The notes beneath the pieces are model-generated. The model was not told the origin of the DNA. It worked only from the letters and a program-made list of their open reading frames with translations, and did not search any database. Position numbers and translations under genes: made by a program. 64,000 bases of DNA from Acuticoccus sp965213555 (GTDB lineage: Bacteria > Pseudomonadota > Alphaproteobacteria > Rhizobiales > Amorphaceae). The DNA lies in contig NZ_OZ243890.1 in assembly GCF_965213555.1 (NCBI RefSeq), positions 310,001 through 374,000 of the forward strand. The letters are read 5' to 3'. Of the stretch, positions 55,712-64,000 are shown piece by piece; the stretch's first letter is position 1, and every line of letters starts with the position of its first letter.

Positions 55712-56970
55712 CGACGGGTGTCCTGGCGCGGGTGCGTGTCGAGCACCCGTTCGTAGAGGGCCAGGAACGGACGACCCACCACCTCAGCGGAGAAGTCCTG
55801 CGCTCGAGCGAGCGCTGCGCGGCCGAGCGCGGCAGCGCCCTCGGGATCGTCGAGCAGGCGACGCATGCCCTGCTCGAGCGCTCCTGGGTCCTCTGGCTCG
55901 ACGCACAGCCCAGCGTCCGATCCAACGACCTCAGGCATGCCGCCGACGCGCGTTGCGACGACGGGAAGCCCGCAGGCCATGGCCTCGAGGAGGGCGAGCG
56001 GCAGGCCTTCGCTGCGCGAGGGCATCACGAAAAGCTCGGCGGCGTGCAGACGGCGTCGAACGGCGTCGCGATCCAGGCGACCGGTGAACTCGACGCGGTC
56101 TGCGATCTCGAGGTCGTCGGCAAGGTCCCGCAGCGCGGCGTGCTGCGGCCCGTCGCCGATGAAGGTCAGGCTCGTTCGGCTCCCGCGCGCCGACAATCCA
56201 GCGAACGCATGCAACAATAGGTCGAAGCCCTTCACTGATTCCAGGCGACCCACTGCGACGGTGCCCTTGCGTTGGCAAGCCTGTGCCGGACGCCAATACT
56301 CGATGTCGATGCCGTTCGGTATGACGTCGACGTCGTCCTCGCTGAGGCCGCCCTCCCTGATGACGGCGCGTCGAACCTCCTCGGAGACGGCGGTGACGGC
56401 GTCCGCCCGACGGAGCAGTTCCGGCAGCGCGCCCTGCCAACTCATCTGCGGAAGCAACAGGTCGCTCCCGTGCGCCGAGAGAACCAGTCGATAGCCGAAC
56501 AGCCGCTGCAACCGCGCGAAGTAGAGGGCTTCGGACGTGATGAAGTGCACGTTGACGACGTCGGGCCGAACCTTCACGAGCCCGCGCGTCAGACGCACCA
56601 GCGAGGGGGCGTGCAGGGGTCGTGCCCTCACCCGGCCGACGGCGTCCGTCCTGATGTGCAAGGGGCAGCGCCAGGCGTCGCGCTCGACGGTCGGCGGCGC
56701 GACGCCATGGGACCAGACGTCCGTCACCGACACGGCCATGGCACGCAAGTCCTCGATGAGGCGCCGAACGACGCCCTGCACGCCACCGGCCTCGTCGCGG
56801 TTGACGACGGAATAGATCAGCGTGGTCGGCTTACGACCCGAGCAACGTTGCCGAGGGGGTGCGATCCACGCCAAGTTCGCGATGTGCGGGATGGCACGGG
56901 CCAATGCGGCACGCAGGCCCGCCGGACGCCCCTGCAGCCGCCGATGAATGATCGCCGATGATCGCGGCAT
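55708..56970 (-). CDS. GT4-family glycosyltransferase
   Basis: About 420 residues. Two Rossmann domains: GGVQGVVRRLIEDL and LVLSAHGSDLLLPQMSW in the acceptor half, VAVGRLESVKGFDLLLHAF, LTFIGDGPQHAAL and the EX7E motif SRSEGLPLALLEAMACGLPVVATRVGGMPEVV in the donor half. ATG 56970 is one option, 57012 another; neither has a strong ribosome-binding site. It overlaps the ABC transporter start by 4 bases and is probably the first gene of the minus-strand glycan operon. Confidence 0.87.
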   Translation of the reverse strand: MPRSSAIIHRRLQGRPAGLRAALARAIPHIANLAWIAPPRQRCSGRKPTTLIYSVVNRDEAGGVQGVVRRLIEDLRAMAVSVTDVWSHGVAPPTVERDAWRCPLHIRTDAVGRVRARPLHAPSLVRLTRGLVKVRPDVVNVHFITSEALYFARLQRLFGYRLVLSAHGSDLLLPQMSWQGALPELLRRADAVTAVSEEVRRAVIREGGLSEDDVDVIPNGIDIEYWRPAQACQRKGTVAVGRLESVKGFDLLLHAFAGLSARGSRTSLTFIGDGPQHAALRDLADDLEIADRVEFTGRLDRDAVRRRLHAAELFVMPSRSEGLPLALLEAMACGLPVVATRVGGMPEVVGSDAGLCVEPEDPGALEQGMRRLLDDPEGAAALGRAALARAQDFSAEVVGRPFLALYERVLDTHPRQDTRR

Positions 56971-57256
56971 CTCAAGTCCGATCCGGAGCGAGCTCGCCGA
57001 TCTCAACGGCATGGGGTGGCTGGAACCAACGAACCGGTGCGTGGAGGGAAGGTCACTCTTACCGGCCCGGCTCGCAGCGCTGAGCGTTCGTGCCGGCGAC
57101 ATGGAGCGCCGATGCCCGTCCGGACGCACATCCGCACTGGACGGTCTTCGCTTCAGCACCTCGGAGGATGGCCGCTCGCTGCAATTGCGCCGGACCCCTC
57201 GCGGGCCAGCATCGAACGTAGAGCGAGCTGGCGCCGCGATCGTTCCGGGCGGGCGT
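56971..57256. other. Intergenic gap upstream of the glycan operon
   Basis: 286 bases between the GT4 start and the end of the GntR gene. No supportable gene; it must hold the promoter for the minus-strand glycan operon, but no clear -35/-10 pair was recognised. Confidence 0.4.
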
Positions 57257-57934
57257 CTATGGGCAGGGCTCCTGCTGGATGCGCGACCTCAGCACGTTGC
57301 TGGCCCCGAGGATGTGGGATCGCATGACAGCCCGCGCCCACTCGGCGTCCCGGCTGGCGATGGCCGCGGTCAGGTTGCGGTGGTCGTTGAGGCTTCGCCG
57401 GACGTCGTCGCCGTCGAAGTTGGCGTAGGTGTGGACCAGGAAGCCGAGCGCCATGAGAAGCTCCGATGAGCGCTTGAGGGTCGGGTTGCCGGCGGCATCG
57501 AGGATCCTCGCGTGGAAGTCCTGGTTGAGCTTCGACAACCGGCTGACGTCGAAGCCGACCGCGAACTCCGCCTCCATGGCACCGGCGATGCCCCCCAGCG
57601 CATCGGCCTCATCCTTCGACCGGCGCAGCGCGGCGAGGCCCGCGGCCTCGCCCTCCAGCAGCGCGCGGACCTCGAAGATGTCGCGAACCTCCCGCGGCGA
57701 CCGCTGCGCCACGACGGCCCCTGCGTGGGGGACCATCACGACGAAGCCCTCGCTGGCCAGCTGGGCAAGGGCCGCGCGCACCGGCGTCCGGCTCACGGCG
57801 TGACGGTCCGCCAGCGTCTCCTCGCCGAGCCGTCCGCCGGGCGGGTGGAGGCCAGCGACGATGTCCTCGCGGACGAGTTCGTAGACGCGATCGGCTGCAC
57901 GCCTTGCGCCGCCGCGATCACCCTTCCTGGTCAT
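57257..57934 (-). CDS. GntR family transcriptional regulator, FadR/FCD type (cluster 3)
   Basis: 225 residues. Winged HTH at ~15-80 (VYELVREDIVAGLHPPGGRL, ETLADRHAVSRTPVRAALAQLASEG) plus FCD domain (LNQDFHARILDAAGN, LNDHRNLTAAIASRDAEWARAVMRSHI) with Asp/His metal-type ligands. Divergent from the CoA-transferase gene; the shared 172-base gap holds an ATTGT-AC-ACAAT inverted repeat, the likely operator. Confidence 0.92.
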   Translation of the reverse strand: MTRKGDRGGARRAADRVYELVREDIVAGLHPPGGRLGEETLADRHAVSRTPVRAALAQLASEGFVVMVPHAGAVVAQRSPREVRDIFEVRALLEGEAAGLAALRRSKDEADALGGIAGAMEAEFAVGFDVSRLSKLNQDFHARILDAAGNPTLKRSSELLMALGFLVHTYANFDGDDVRRSLNDHRNLTAAIASRDAEWARAVMRSHILGASNVLRSRIQQEPCP

Positions 57935-58001
57935 GGCCTCAGCCCCTCAGCCGCGCACTGGACACAACAACTCGGTATTAGAACGAGGATCCAGGTCCAG
58001 C

Positions 58002-58020
58002 TTGACATATTGTACACAAT
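58002..58020 (+). promoter_or_regulatory. Probable GntR operator overlapping a -35-like box (cluster 3)
   Basis: TTGACA (58002-58007) is followed at once by ATTGTACACAAT (58009-58020), an inverted repeat of ATTGT/ACAAT with a 2-base centre, close to the consensus of FadR-type regulators. Repressor bound here would block a promoter on either strand. A matching -10 box was not obvious. Confidence 0.55.
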
Positions 58021-58106
58021 GGCCGTAGGGGCACTCGCGAGAGCTGCGTGTTCTGGCGACGGTCTTACCGCCCGTCAAACCAACGCGGTCGCTGGGGAGG
58101 GACGGG

Positions 58107-59297
58107 GTGGCAGCGCTCCAGGGGATCAAGGTCGTCGAGCTCGGTCAGTTCATCGCCGGGCCGTACTGCGGCCAGCTCCTCGCGGACTTCGGCGCGGAGG
58201 TCGTGAAGGTCGAGCCCCCGCGAACCGGCGATGCCATGCGTCAGTGGGGCCGCGCCGATGCCGAGGGCCGCACCCTGTGGTGGCCTGTCATCGCCCGCAA
58301 CAAGAAGTCGATCACCCTAGACTTGCGCAAGGAGGCGGCCCAGGACGTAGTCCGCGAGCTCGCCCAGCGCGCGGACATCCTCGTCGAGAACTTCCGCGTC
58401 GGCCGCATGGAGGAGTGGAACCTCGGCTTCGAGGCGCTCAGCGCGATCAACCCGCGCCTCATCATGGTGCGCGTATCGGGGTTCGGCCAGACGGGTCCCT
58501 ACCGCGAGCGTGCCGGCTTTGCGTCGGTGTGCGAGGCGATGGGAGGCCTGCGCTACATTTCCGGCTTCCCCGACCGGCCGCCCGTGCGCGCCGGGATCTC
58601 CATCGGCGACACGCTGGCCGGGCAGCTCGGCTTCCAAGGGGCGCTCCTCGCGCTGCACGAGCGCGCGCGGACGGGCCGCGGCCAGCAGGTCGACGCGTCG
58701 ATCTTCGAGGCGGTGCTTTCGGTGACGGAGAGCCTTGTCACCGAGTACGACGCCGGAGGCCACGTGCGCGAGCGGGCCGGCAGCATCCTGCCCGGCATCG
58801 CGCCATCCAACGCCTATCCGACGGCCGACGGCGTCCCGGTGATCATCGGCGCCAACGGGGACAACCTGTTCCGCCGGCTCGCCGACGTCATGGGCCGCCC
58901 GGGCCTTGCGACGGACGAGCGCTACAAGTCCCATCAAGCCCGCGGGCACCATCAAGGCGAGCTCGACGACATCATCGCCGAGTGGACCGCGACGAAGGAC
59001 GCTCAATGGTTGGTCGACACTTTGTCCGCCGCAGGCGTCCCGGCCGGGCTCACTTATCGCGCGCCCGACATGCTTGCCGACCCGCACTTCGCGGCACGTG
59101 AGGCGATCCTGCACGTCGACGATCCGGACCTCGGCGAGGTCGCCATGCAGGGTGTGTTCCCGAAGCTGTCCTCCTCGCCCGGAGCCGTCAGGCACACGGG
59201 GCCACGCCTCGGCGAGCACACGGACGACGTGCTGCGCGACTGGCTCGGATGGGACGAGGCGGCGCTCCAGCGGGCCCGCGTAGAGGCCATCATCTGA
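58107..59297 (+). CDS. CaiB/BaiF-family (class III) CoA-transferase
   Basis: 396 residues, normal for the family. Moves CoA between carboxylic acids. VVELGQFIAGPYCGQLLADFGAEVVKVE is the N-terminal motif; the catalytic Asp lies in SIGDTLAGQLGFQGAL; NKKSITLDLRKE and FGQTGPYRERAGF are further family segments. GTG start (58107) with GGGACGGG upstream. It probably activates or de-activates the acid imported by the TRAP system that follows. Confidence 0.92.
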   Translation: MAALQGIKVVELGQFIAGPYCGQLLADFGAEVVKVEPPRTGDAMRQWGRADAEGRTLWWPVIARNKKSITLDLRKEAAQDVVRELAQRADILVENFRVGRMEEWNLGFEALSAINPRLIMVRVSGFGQTGPYRERAGFASVCEAMGGLRYISGFPDRPPVRAGISIGDTLAGQLGFQGALLALHERARTGRGQQVDASIFEAVLSVTESLVTEYDAGGHVRERAGSILPGIAPSNAYPTADGVPVIIGANGDNLFRRLADVMGRPGLATDERYKSHQARGHHQGELDDIIAEWTATKDAQWLVDTLSAAGVPAGLTYRAPDMLADPHFAAREAILHVDDPDLGEVAMQGVFPKLSSSPGAVRHTGPRLGEHTDDVLRDWLGWDEAALQRARVEAII

Positions 59298-59377
59298 GCG
59301 ACCGCTCGCGGCCGGGGCGCCGCGCGCGACATCGAACCAACGAGCGGGGCGGCCAACGAGCTCCGGGAGGAAACGCC

Positions 59378-59422
59378 ATGGCGGGTGAGCTGCTGCTTGA
59401 GGTCGAGGTCATCCATCGATGA
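59378..59422 (+). CDS. 14-codon leader ORF coupled to dctM
   Basis: ATG 59378 is preceded by a strong GGGAGGAA ribosome-binding site and reads MAGELLLEVEVIHR, ending at TGA 59420-59422, which overlaps the dctM ATG (59419) as ATGA. dctM itself has no good Shine-Dalgarno, so translation of dctM is probably coupled to this short frame. No attenuator hairpin or repeated codons were seen. It could also be the decayed end of a lost gene. Confidence 0.55.
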   Translation: MAGELLLEVEVIHR

Positions 59423-60717
59423 TCGAGCCCATCATCGTCGTCGTCACGCTGCTCGGCCTGATCGCGATCGGCTCCCCCATCTTCCTCGCGCTCGGCGCGT
59501 CGGGGCTGCTCGGCCTCTACATGGCGCGCGGTTCGCTGGCGTTCTTCTTCGGCCCGACCTCGCTGTTCGGGCAGCTCAACAGCTTCGAGCTGCTCGCGCT
59601 GCCGCTTTTCGTGCTCATGGGCAACTTCCTCGCCGCGACGCCGGTGGGGATGAACCTCTTCCACGCCGCTGTCGCTTGGCTGCACTGGCTACGCGGGAGC
59701 CTCGCGATCTCGACCGTGGGCGCATCGGCGGTGTTCGGCGCCGTCAGCGGGGTGTCCATCGCAGGGGTGGCCGCCGTCGGCTCCATCGCCGTGCCGCAGA
59801 TGCTGGAGCGCGGCTACAGCCGCACCATCGCGGCGGGCAGCGTCGTCTCGTCGGGAGCGCTCGCCATGCTGATCCCGCCGTCGGTGCCCCTCATCATCTA
59901 CGGCGCCGTCTCCTCGGTCTCGGTGGCGGACCTCTTCATCGGCGGCATCGTGCCAGGCCTCGCCCTCGCCCTGGCGCTCGCGCTCTACCTCTACGTCCGC
60001 GTGCTGATCTTCCCCGAGGAGGCGCCGCCCTACGTGGGCGAGCGCGTCACCTGGGCGGACCGCCTGCGTGCGCTTGCCGGGATCTGGCACGCGCTGGCGC
60101 TGATCGCGTTCGTGCTCGGCGCGATCTACAGCGGGATCGCGACCCCGAGCGAGGCGGCGGCGTTTGGCGCGCTCGGCGCGTTCGTGATCGCGGTGTTCGT
60201 CTTCCGGTCGCTCGACGTGCGCGGCATCCTTCGCGTCCTCGGATCGTCGGCGCGCATCTCGGGGGCGATCCTCCTCATCATGGGGTGCGCGCGCATCTTC
60301 GGCGACTACCTCAACCTCGTTCGCGTGCCGGACGCGGTGACCGGCGCGCTGGTGGGAACCGACCTTCCACCCGAGGCGATCCTCATCCTCGTGATGCTCG
60401 TCCTCGTGGGGCTCGGCATGCTCGTCGACGCGGTCTCGCTGATCGTCGTCACCACACCGATCCTGCTGCCGCTCATCACCACGCTCGGCTACGATCCCCT
60501 GTGGTTCGGCATCATCCTCGTGCTCAACCTCGAGATCGCGGTGATCACACCCCCGGTCGGGTTGAACCTCTACACGCTGAAGGCGGTCGTGCCGTCGCTC
60601 CGCCTCGAGGAGATCGTGCGGTCCGTCGTCCCGTTCGTCTTCGTGCAGTTCGCATTGCTGATCGTCTTCGTCCTGTTCCCATCGATCAGCCTGTGGCTTC
60701 CGAGCCTCGTCAAGTAG
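59419..60717 (+). CDS. dctM: TRAP transporter large permease DctM (cluster 3)
   Basis: 432-residue polytopic permease with IGSPIFLALGASGLLGLY, LLALPLFVLMGNFLAATP, GVSIAGVAAVGSIAVPQML and the ATPSEAAAFGALGAF segment. Unlike the other two clusters it precedes dctP and dctQ. The start relies on coupling with the 14-codon ORF. The four-residue-longer loops around SVSIAGVA suggest a subfamily different from the cluster 1 and 2 DctM. Confidence 0.94.
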   Translation: MIEPIIVVVTLLGLIAIGSPIFLALGASGLLGLYMARGSLAFFFGPTSLFGQLNSFELLALPLFVLMGNFLAATPVGMNLFHAAVAWLHWLRGSLAISTVGASAVFGAVSGVSIAGVAAVGSIAVPQMLERGYSRTIAAGSVVSSGALAMLIPPSVPLIIYGAVSSVSVADLFIGGIVPGLALALALALYLYVRVLIFPEEAPPYVGERVTWADRLRALAGIWHALALIAFVLGAIYSGIATPSEAAAFGALGAFVIAVFVFRSLDVRGILRVLGSSARISGAILLIMGCARIFGDYLNLVRVPDAVTGALVGTDLPPEAILILVMLVLVGLGMLVDAVSLIVVTTPILLPLITTLGYDPLWFGIILVLNLEIAVITPPVGLNLYTLKAVVPSLRLEEIVRSVVPFVFVQFALLIVFVLFPSISLWLPSLVK

Positions 60718-60743
60718 GAACAGATCGAAAGGGAGAGATACGA

Positions 60744-61775
60744 ATGAACAGACGCACCCTCTTGGCCGCCGTCAGCGCGGTCGCCGTCGGCGCAGCGCTT
60801 GCGGCTGCACCGCTCGCGGCGCGCGCCCAGGAAACCATCACCGGCGTCACCTACATCCCGCCGTCCTACGAGGACCTCGCGTTCGGCTACCAGGGCTTCG
60901 TGGAGCGGGTGAACGAGGCGAACCCGGACGCCGTCACGATCGACTTCTACGACTCCGGCCGCCTCGTCTCGGCCGACGAGCAGCTCCCGGCCCTGCGCTC
61001 GGGCAACATCGACCTGATGTTCCATACGACGAGCTACGTGACCCGCTCGCTGCCGATCCTCGGCATCACCGGCCTACCGGGCGTCGTCGAGGACCTCTAC
61101 GAGCACCCCGAGCGCCTGAAGCGCGGCTCGCCGCTGTTCGAGCTCGTCAGGGACGAGCTTGCCAAGCAGGGCCTCGAGCTCCTCAGCCTCGGCGGCGGCC
61201 TCATGGAGCCCGAGTACATCTGGAGCACCGAGGCGGCCCCCGTGACCTCCATCGAGGACATCGATGGCAAGCGCATCCGCGTCGTCTCGTTCGAGGCGAC
61301 CAACGTCGTCGAGGACTTCGGCGGCGCTGCGGTGCGCATCCCCTCCTCGGAGCTCTACCTTGCCATGCAGCGCGGCACCGTCGATGCGGCCGTCGCCAAC
61401 ATCTCGACGATCAACGGCCGTGACCTCAACGAGCAGACCGCGGCGGTCTACAAGCTGCCGCTGACGTCGTTCTCCATCGGCATCTTCATGCAGAAGGACC
61501 GTTGGGACGCGCTGCCGCAGGAAGCGAAGGACGCCATCCTCGAAGGCGCCGAGTGGTTCGATGCCGAGAGCGCCAAGGCGGCCAACACGGAGTACTTCGA
61601 GGCCAAGTACTGGCCGGCGTTCGAGGAGGCCGGGATCGAGGTGATCGAGCCGGACGAGGCGGCGATGCAGCGCCTCGAGGAGGCCTCGCAGGACGTCCGC
61701 GAGGCCTGGGTCCAGGAGGTCGGCGAGGACGTCGGCAACCGCGCGATCGCCCTGGCGCTCGGCGAGGAGAGCTGA
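60744..61775 (+). CDS. dctP: TRAP transporter substrate-binding protein DctP (cluster 3)
   Basis: 343 residues; signal peptide MNRRTLLAAVSAVAVGAALA... cut near ARAQ. The DctP domain has ITSIEDIDGKRIRVVSFEATNVV-like carboxylate-binding region and RIPSSELYLAMQRGTVDAAVAN. ATG 60744 has GGGAGAG 7 bases upstream. Divergent from the cluster 1 and 2 binding proteins, implying another substrate. Confidence 0.93.
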   Translation: MNRRTLLAAVSAVAVGAALAAAPLAARAQETITGVTYIPPSYEDLAFGYQGFVERVNEANPDAVTIDFYDSGRLVSADEQLPALRSGNIDLMFHTTSYVTRSLPILGITGLPGVVEDLYEHPERLKRGSPLFELVRDELAKQGLELLSLGGGLMEPEYIWSTEAAPVTSIEDIDGKRIRVVSFEATNVVEDFGGAAVRIPSSELYLAMQRGTVDAAVANISTINGRDLNEQTAAVYKLPLTSFSIGIFMQKDRWDALPQEAKDAILEGAEWFDAESAKAANTEYFEAKYWPAFEEAGIEVIEPDEAAMQRLEEASQDVREAWVQEVGEDVGNRAIALALGEES

Positions 61776-61780
61776 CGCCC

Positions 61781-62287
61781 ATGCTCGCCCTGCCGGTGAA
61801 CGTGGTCGAGGCGTTCGGGAGGGTCCTGCAGGTCGTCGGGCTCGCCGCCCTCGCCTTCATGGCGCTGACGATCTGCTACGATGCGACCGTGCGGTACTTC
61901 TTCGCCGCGCCGACCTCGTGGTCCCTCGAGATCAACTCCTACCTCGTCGTCTACCTTGCGGTGATGACGGCGGCGGACGTGCACCGGCGGGGCGAGCACA
62001 TCGCGATCTCGCTCTGGCCGGACAGGGCGAGCCCCACCATGCGCCGCCTGCTCGGCGCCATCACCTGCGTCGTGGGGATCGCCCTTTGCGCGATCCTGAC
62101 GTGGCGCGGTGCGCTGATGACCTACGACGCGTGGTCCTACGGCGAGCGCGTGTCGAGCGCGTTCGGCACGCCGACGTGGATCCCCTACGCGATGCTGCCC
62201 ATCGGCTTCGGCACGCTCGGGCTGCAGTTCGCGATCAACGCCTTCCGCGAGCCGCCCAGGCCGCAGGAGGGCAGCGCCGTTGTCTGA
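61781..62287 (+). CDS. dctQ: TRAP transporter small permease DctQ (cluster 3)
   Basis: 168 residues, four membrane helices with RYFFAAPTSWSLEINSYLVVY, the DctQ motif. Begins 5 bases after dctP and overlaps the aconitase-family gene by 8 bases. Confidence 0.92.
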   Translation: MLALPVNVVEAFGRVLQVVGLAALAFMALTICYDATVRYFFAAPTSWSLEINSYLVVYLAVMTAADVHRRGEHIAISLWPDRASPTMRRLLGAITCVVGIALCAILTWRGALMTYDAWSYGERVSSAFGTPTWIPYAMLPIGFGTLGLQFAINAFREPPRPQEGSAVV

Positions 62288-64000
62288 CACCCCGCTCAAC
62301 CTCACCCAGAAGCTGTTCGCCGACCACCTCGTCAGCGGCGAGCTGGTCCCCGGCGACGAGGTTGCCCTCCGAGTGGACCAGGCGCTGCTCCAGGACGTGC
62401 TCGGCACCCTCGTGATGCTCGAGCTCGAGGCGATGGGCATCGAGCGCGTCGCCACGTCGCCCTCGGTCCAGTACATCGACCACGGGCTCGTCCAGTCGAA
62501 CGAGATCGACGCCGACGCCCACGCCTTCCTGAAGTCGGGCTGCGAGCGGTTCGGGATCGTCTACTCCTCCCCAGGCACTGGCATCAGTCATCCGGTGCAC
62601 ATGGAGCGGTTCGGCGTGCCGGGCCGCACCCTCGTGGGCTCGGACAGCCACACGCCGGCCGCCGGCTCGCTCGGCATGCTCGCCATCGGTGCCGGGGGCG
62701 TCGAGGTGGCGATGGCGATGGCGGGCGAGCCGCTCACCCTCGCGATGCCCAAGGTCTGGGGGGTCGAGCTCACGGGGACGCTGCCGGACTGAGTCTCGGC
62801 CAAGGACGTCATCCTCGAGCTCCTGCGCCGTCACGGCGTCGCGGGCGCCAAGCACCACGTCATGGAATATCACGGGCCAGGGCTCGACGGCCTTTCGGCG
62901 ATGGACCGGCACGTGATCGCGAACATGGGGACGGAGCTCGGCGCGACCTCGACCGTCTTCCCGTCCGACGAGGGGACGCGGCGCTTCCTCGCCGCGCGCG
63001 GACGGGAGGCGGACTGGCGACCGCTCGCCGCCGACCGCGGCGCGAGCTACGATCGCCACGAGGCCATCGACCTGTCGACCCTCGTGCCGCTGATCGCGAG
63101 GCCGCAGAGCCCGGACAACGTGGTCCCGGTCAGCGAGTGCGCCGGGGAACCCATCGCGCAGGCCTACATCGGCTCGTCGGCCAACCCTGGCTACCGCGAC
63201 TTCGCCGTGGTGGCCGACATCGTCGCCGACAAGCGGGTCGCCGACGGCGTCTCGCTCGACGTCAACCCGTCGTCGCGGCACGTGCTCTCGCAGCTCGTCG
63301 CGACGGGCAAGCTCGGCCCGCTGATCGCCGCCGGCGCGCGGCTCCACCAGGCGGGCTGCAACGGTTGCATCGGGATGGGCCAGTCGCCGGCGAGCGGTCA
63401 GAACAGCCTGCGCACGGTGCCACGCAACTTCCCCGGGCGCTCGGGGACGACGGAGGACTCGGTCTTCCTGTGCAGCCCCGAGACCGCCGCGGCGTCGGCC
63501 CTCGCCGGCGTCATCACCGACCCGCGCACCCTCGACATGCCCTACCCGCGGATCGACGAGCCGGCGACGCAGCCGCTCAACGATGCCGGCCTGGTCCGCC
63601 CGAGGCCCGGACACCGCCCACCCCTCTACCAGACCAAGCACACGCCCTCGTTGCCTGAGATCGAGCCGATCCGGGACGAGTTCACCGTGCCCGTTCTCCT
63701 CAGCCTCGGCGACAACATCTCCACCGACGACATCATCCCGGCCGGGCGGATCCTGCCGTTCTGGTCCGACGTGTTCGAGACGCAGAAGTACGCCTTCCAC
63801 CACCTCGACCGGAGCTACCCCGAGCGGGCCGAGGCCTCGCCCGAGGGGCATGCCATCGTCGCGGGGGCAAATTATGGGCAGGGGTCCAGCCGCGAGAACG
63901 CGGCCTTGGTGCCTCGCCTGCTCGGCCTGCGTCTCGTGCTGGCGCGCTCGTTCGCCCGGATCCATTGGCAGAACCTTGCGAGCTTCGGCGTTCTGCCCCT
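62280..64000 (+). pseudogene. Aconitase-family hydratase (Aquifex-type), in-frame TGA, runs off window
   Basis: Starts at TTG 62280 with AGGAGG 9 bases upstream. Family segments: YIDHGLVQSNEIDADAH, VGSDSHTPAAGSLG, QAGCNGCIGMGQSPASG (two cluster Cys), GDNISTDDIIPAGRILPFW and NYGQGSSRENAALVPRLLG of the swivel domain, all in one frame over 574 codons to the window edge. That frame is broken once by TGA at 62790-62792 in LTGTLPD*VSAKDVILELL, where homologues have Trp (TGG). The usual GSCTN cluster ligand reads GSSAN. The fused domain order and short length mark the compact bacterial (TIGR01342-like) type. Likely acts on a tri- or dicarboxylate brought in by the adjacent TRAP system. Confidence 0.85.

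Noticed and set aside
62790..62792. TGA as a selenocysteine codon in the aconitase-family gene
   Set aside because: The position is Trp in homologues, not Cys, and no convincing SECIS-like hairpin was seen directly downstream. A point mutation or base-call error is simpler.

Overview
The window is G+C-rich bacterial chromosome (about 70% by eye; one sampled line, 42421-42480, is 41/60 G+C) packed with short-spaced or overlapping genes. The gene content and order suggest an alphaproteobacterium, probably of the Hyphomicrobiales (Rhizobiales): hda-ppk-ppx diverging from purM-purN, a TPR protein-ispE / DUF2007 / polyprenyl synthase block, cysK-alaX-sseA, an Fe-type sodB, and three TRAP transporters with FadR-type GntR regulators. 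This is inference from synteny, not a phylogenetic result. There is no rRNA and no CRISPR array; one tRNA-Leu(UAA) lies at 21849-21932.

Layout. 1-4957 (minus): Mrp-type Na+/H+ antiporter operon mnhA-B-C-D-E, cut off in mnhE. 5080-9772: msrB (frameshifted), an oligopeptidase-B-like S9 peptidase, a small secreted cysteine protein, sodB, an IlvE-type aminotransferase and a haloacid-dehalogenase-type HAD enzyme. 10537-16935: catabolic cluster 1, with GntR and an Asp/Glu-racemase-family enzyme (frameshifted) diverging from TRAP dctPQM, a beta-decarboxylating dehydrogenase and an amidohydrolase. 16961-21763 (minus): catabolic cluster 2, two tandem cyclase-family hydrolases and TRAP dctPQM. 21849-33319: housekeeping block (tRNA-Leu, ppx, ppk, hda, purM, purN, pcm, an erythromycin-esterase-family protein, a CDC48-type AAA ATPase, dps).

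33903-37727 is the most unusual part. A large DNA methyltransferase gene of the type IIG / single-polypeptide class has been broken. Its N-terminal 380 codons and its C-terminal ~130-150 codons remain in the same orientation, but the catalytic centre is gone and an A+T-rich islet carrying one AIPR (abortive infection/phage resistance) family gene sits between them on the opposite strand. 37824-44955: ppdK (frameshifted), TPR protein, ispE, DUF2007 and polyprenyl diphosphate synthase. 45369-50082: GAF-PAS protein, CoxG-like protein, the cysK-alaX-sseA operon and an unrecognised protein. 50225-56970: a surface-glycan cluster (hexapeptide acyltransferase, a double-domain GT2 glycosyltransferase, GT61-type transferase, flippase-type ABC transporter with a frameshift, GT4 transferase). 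57257-64000: catabolic cluster 3, with GntR diverging from a CaiB/BaiF CoA-transferase, a 14-codon leader ORF, TRAP genes in the order M-P-Q and an aconitase-family hydratase with an in-frame TGA, running off the window.

Five otherwise well-conserved genes carry a single-base lesion (four 1-nt indels, one nonsense codon). Either the assembly has residual errors or this locus is decaying; reads are needed to decide. The three TRAP clusters probably each import a different organic acid and feed it to the neighbouring hydrolase, dehydrogenase or CoA-transferase under control of a local GntR repressor; their substrates cannot be read from the sequence.
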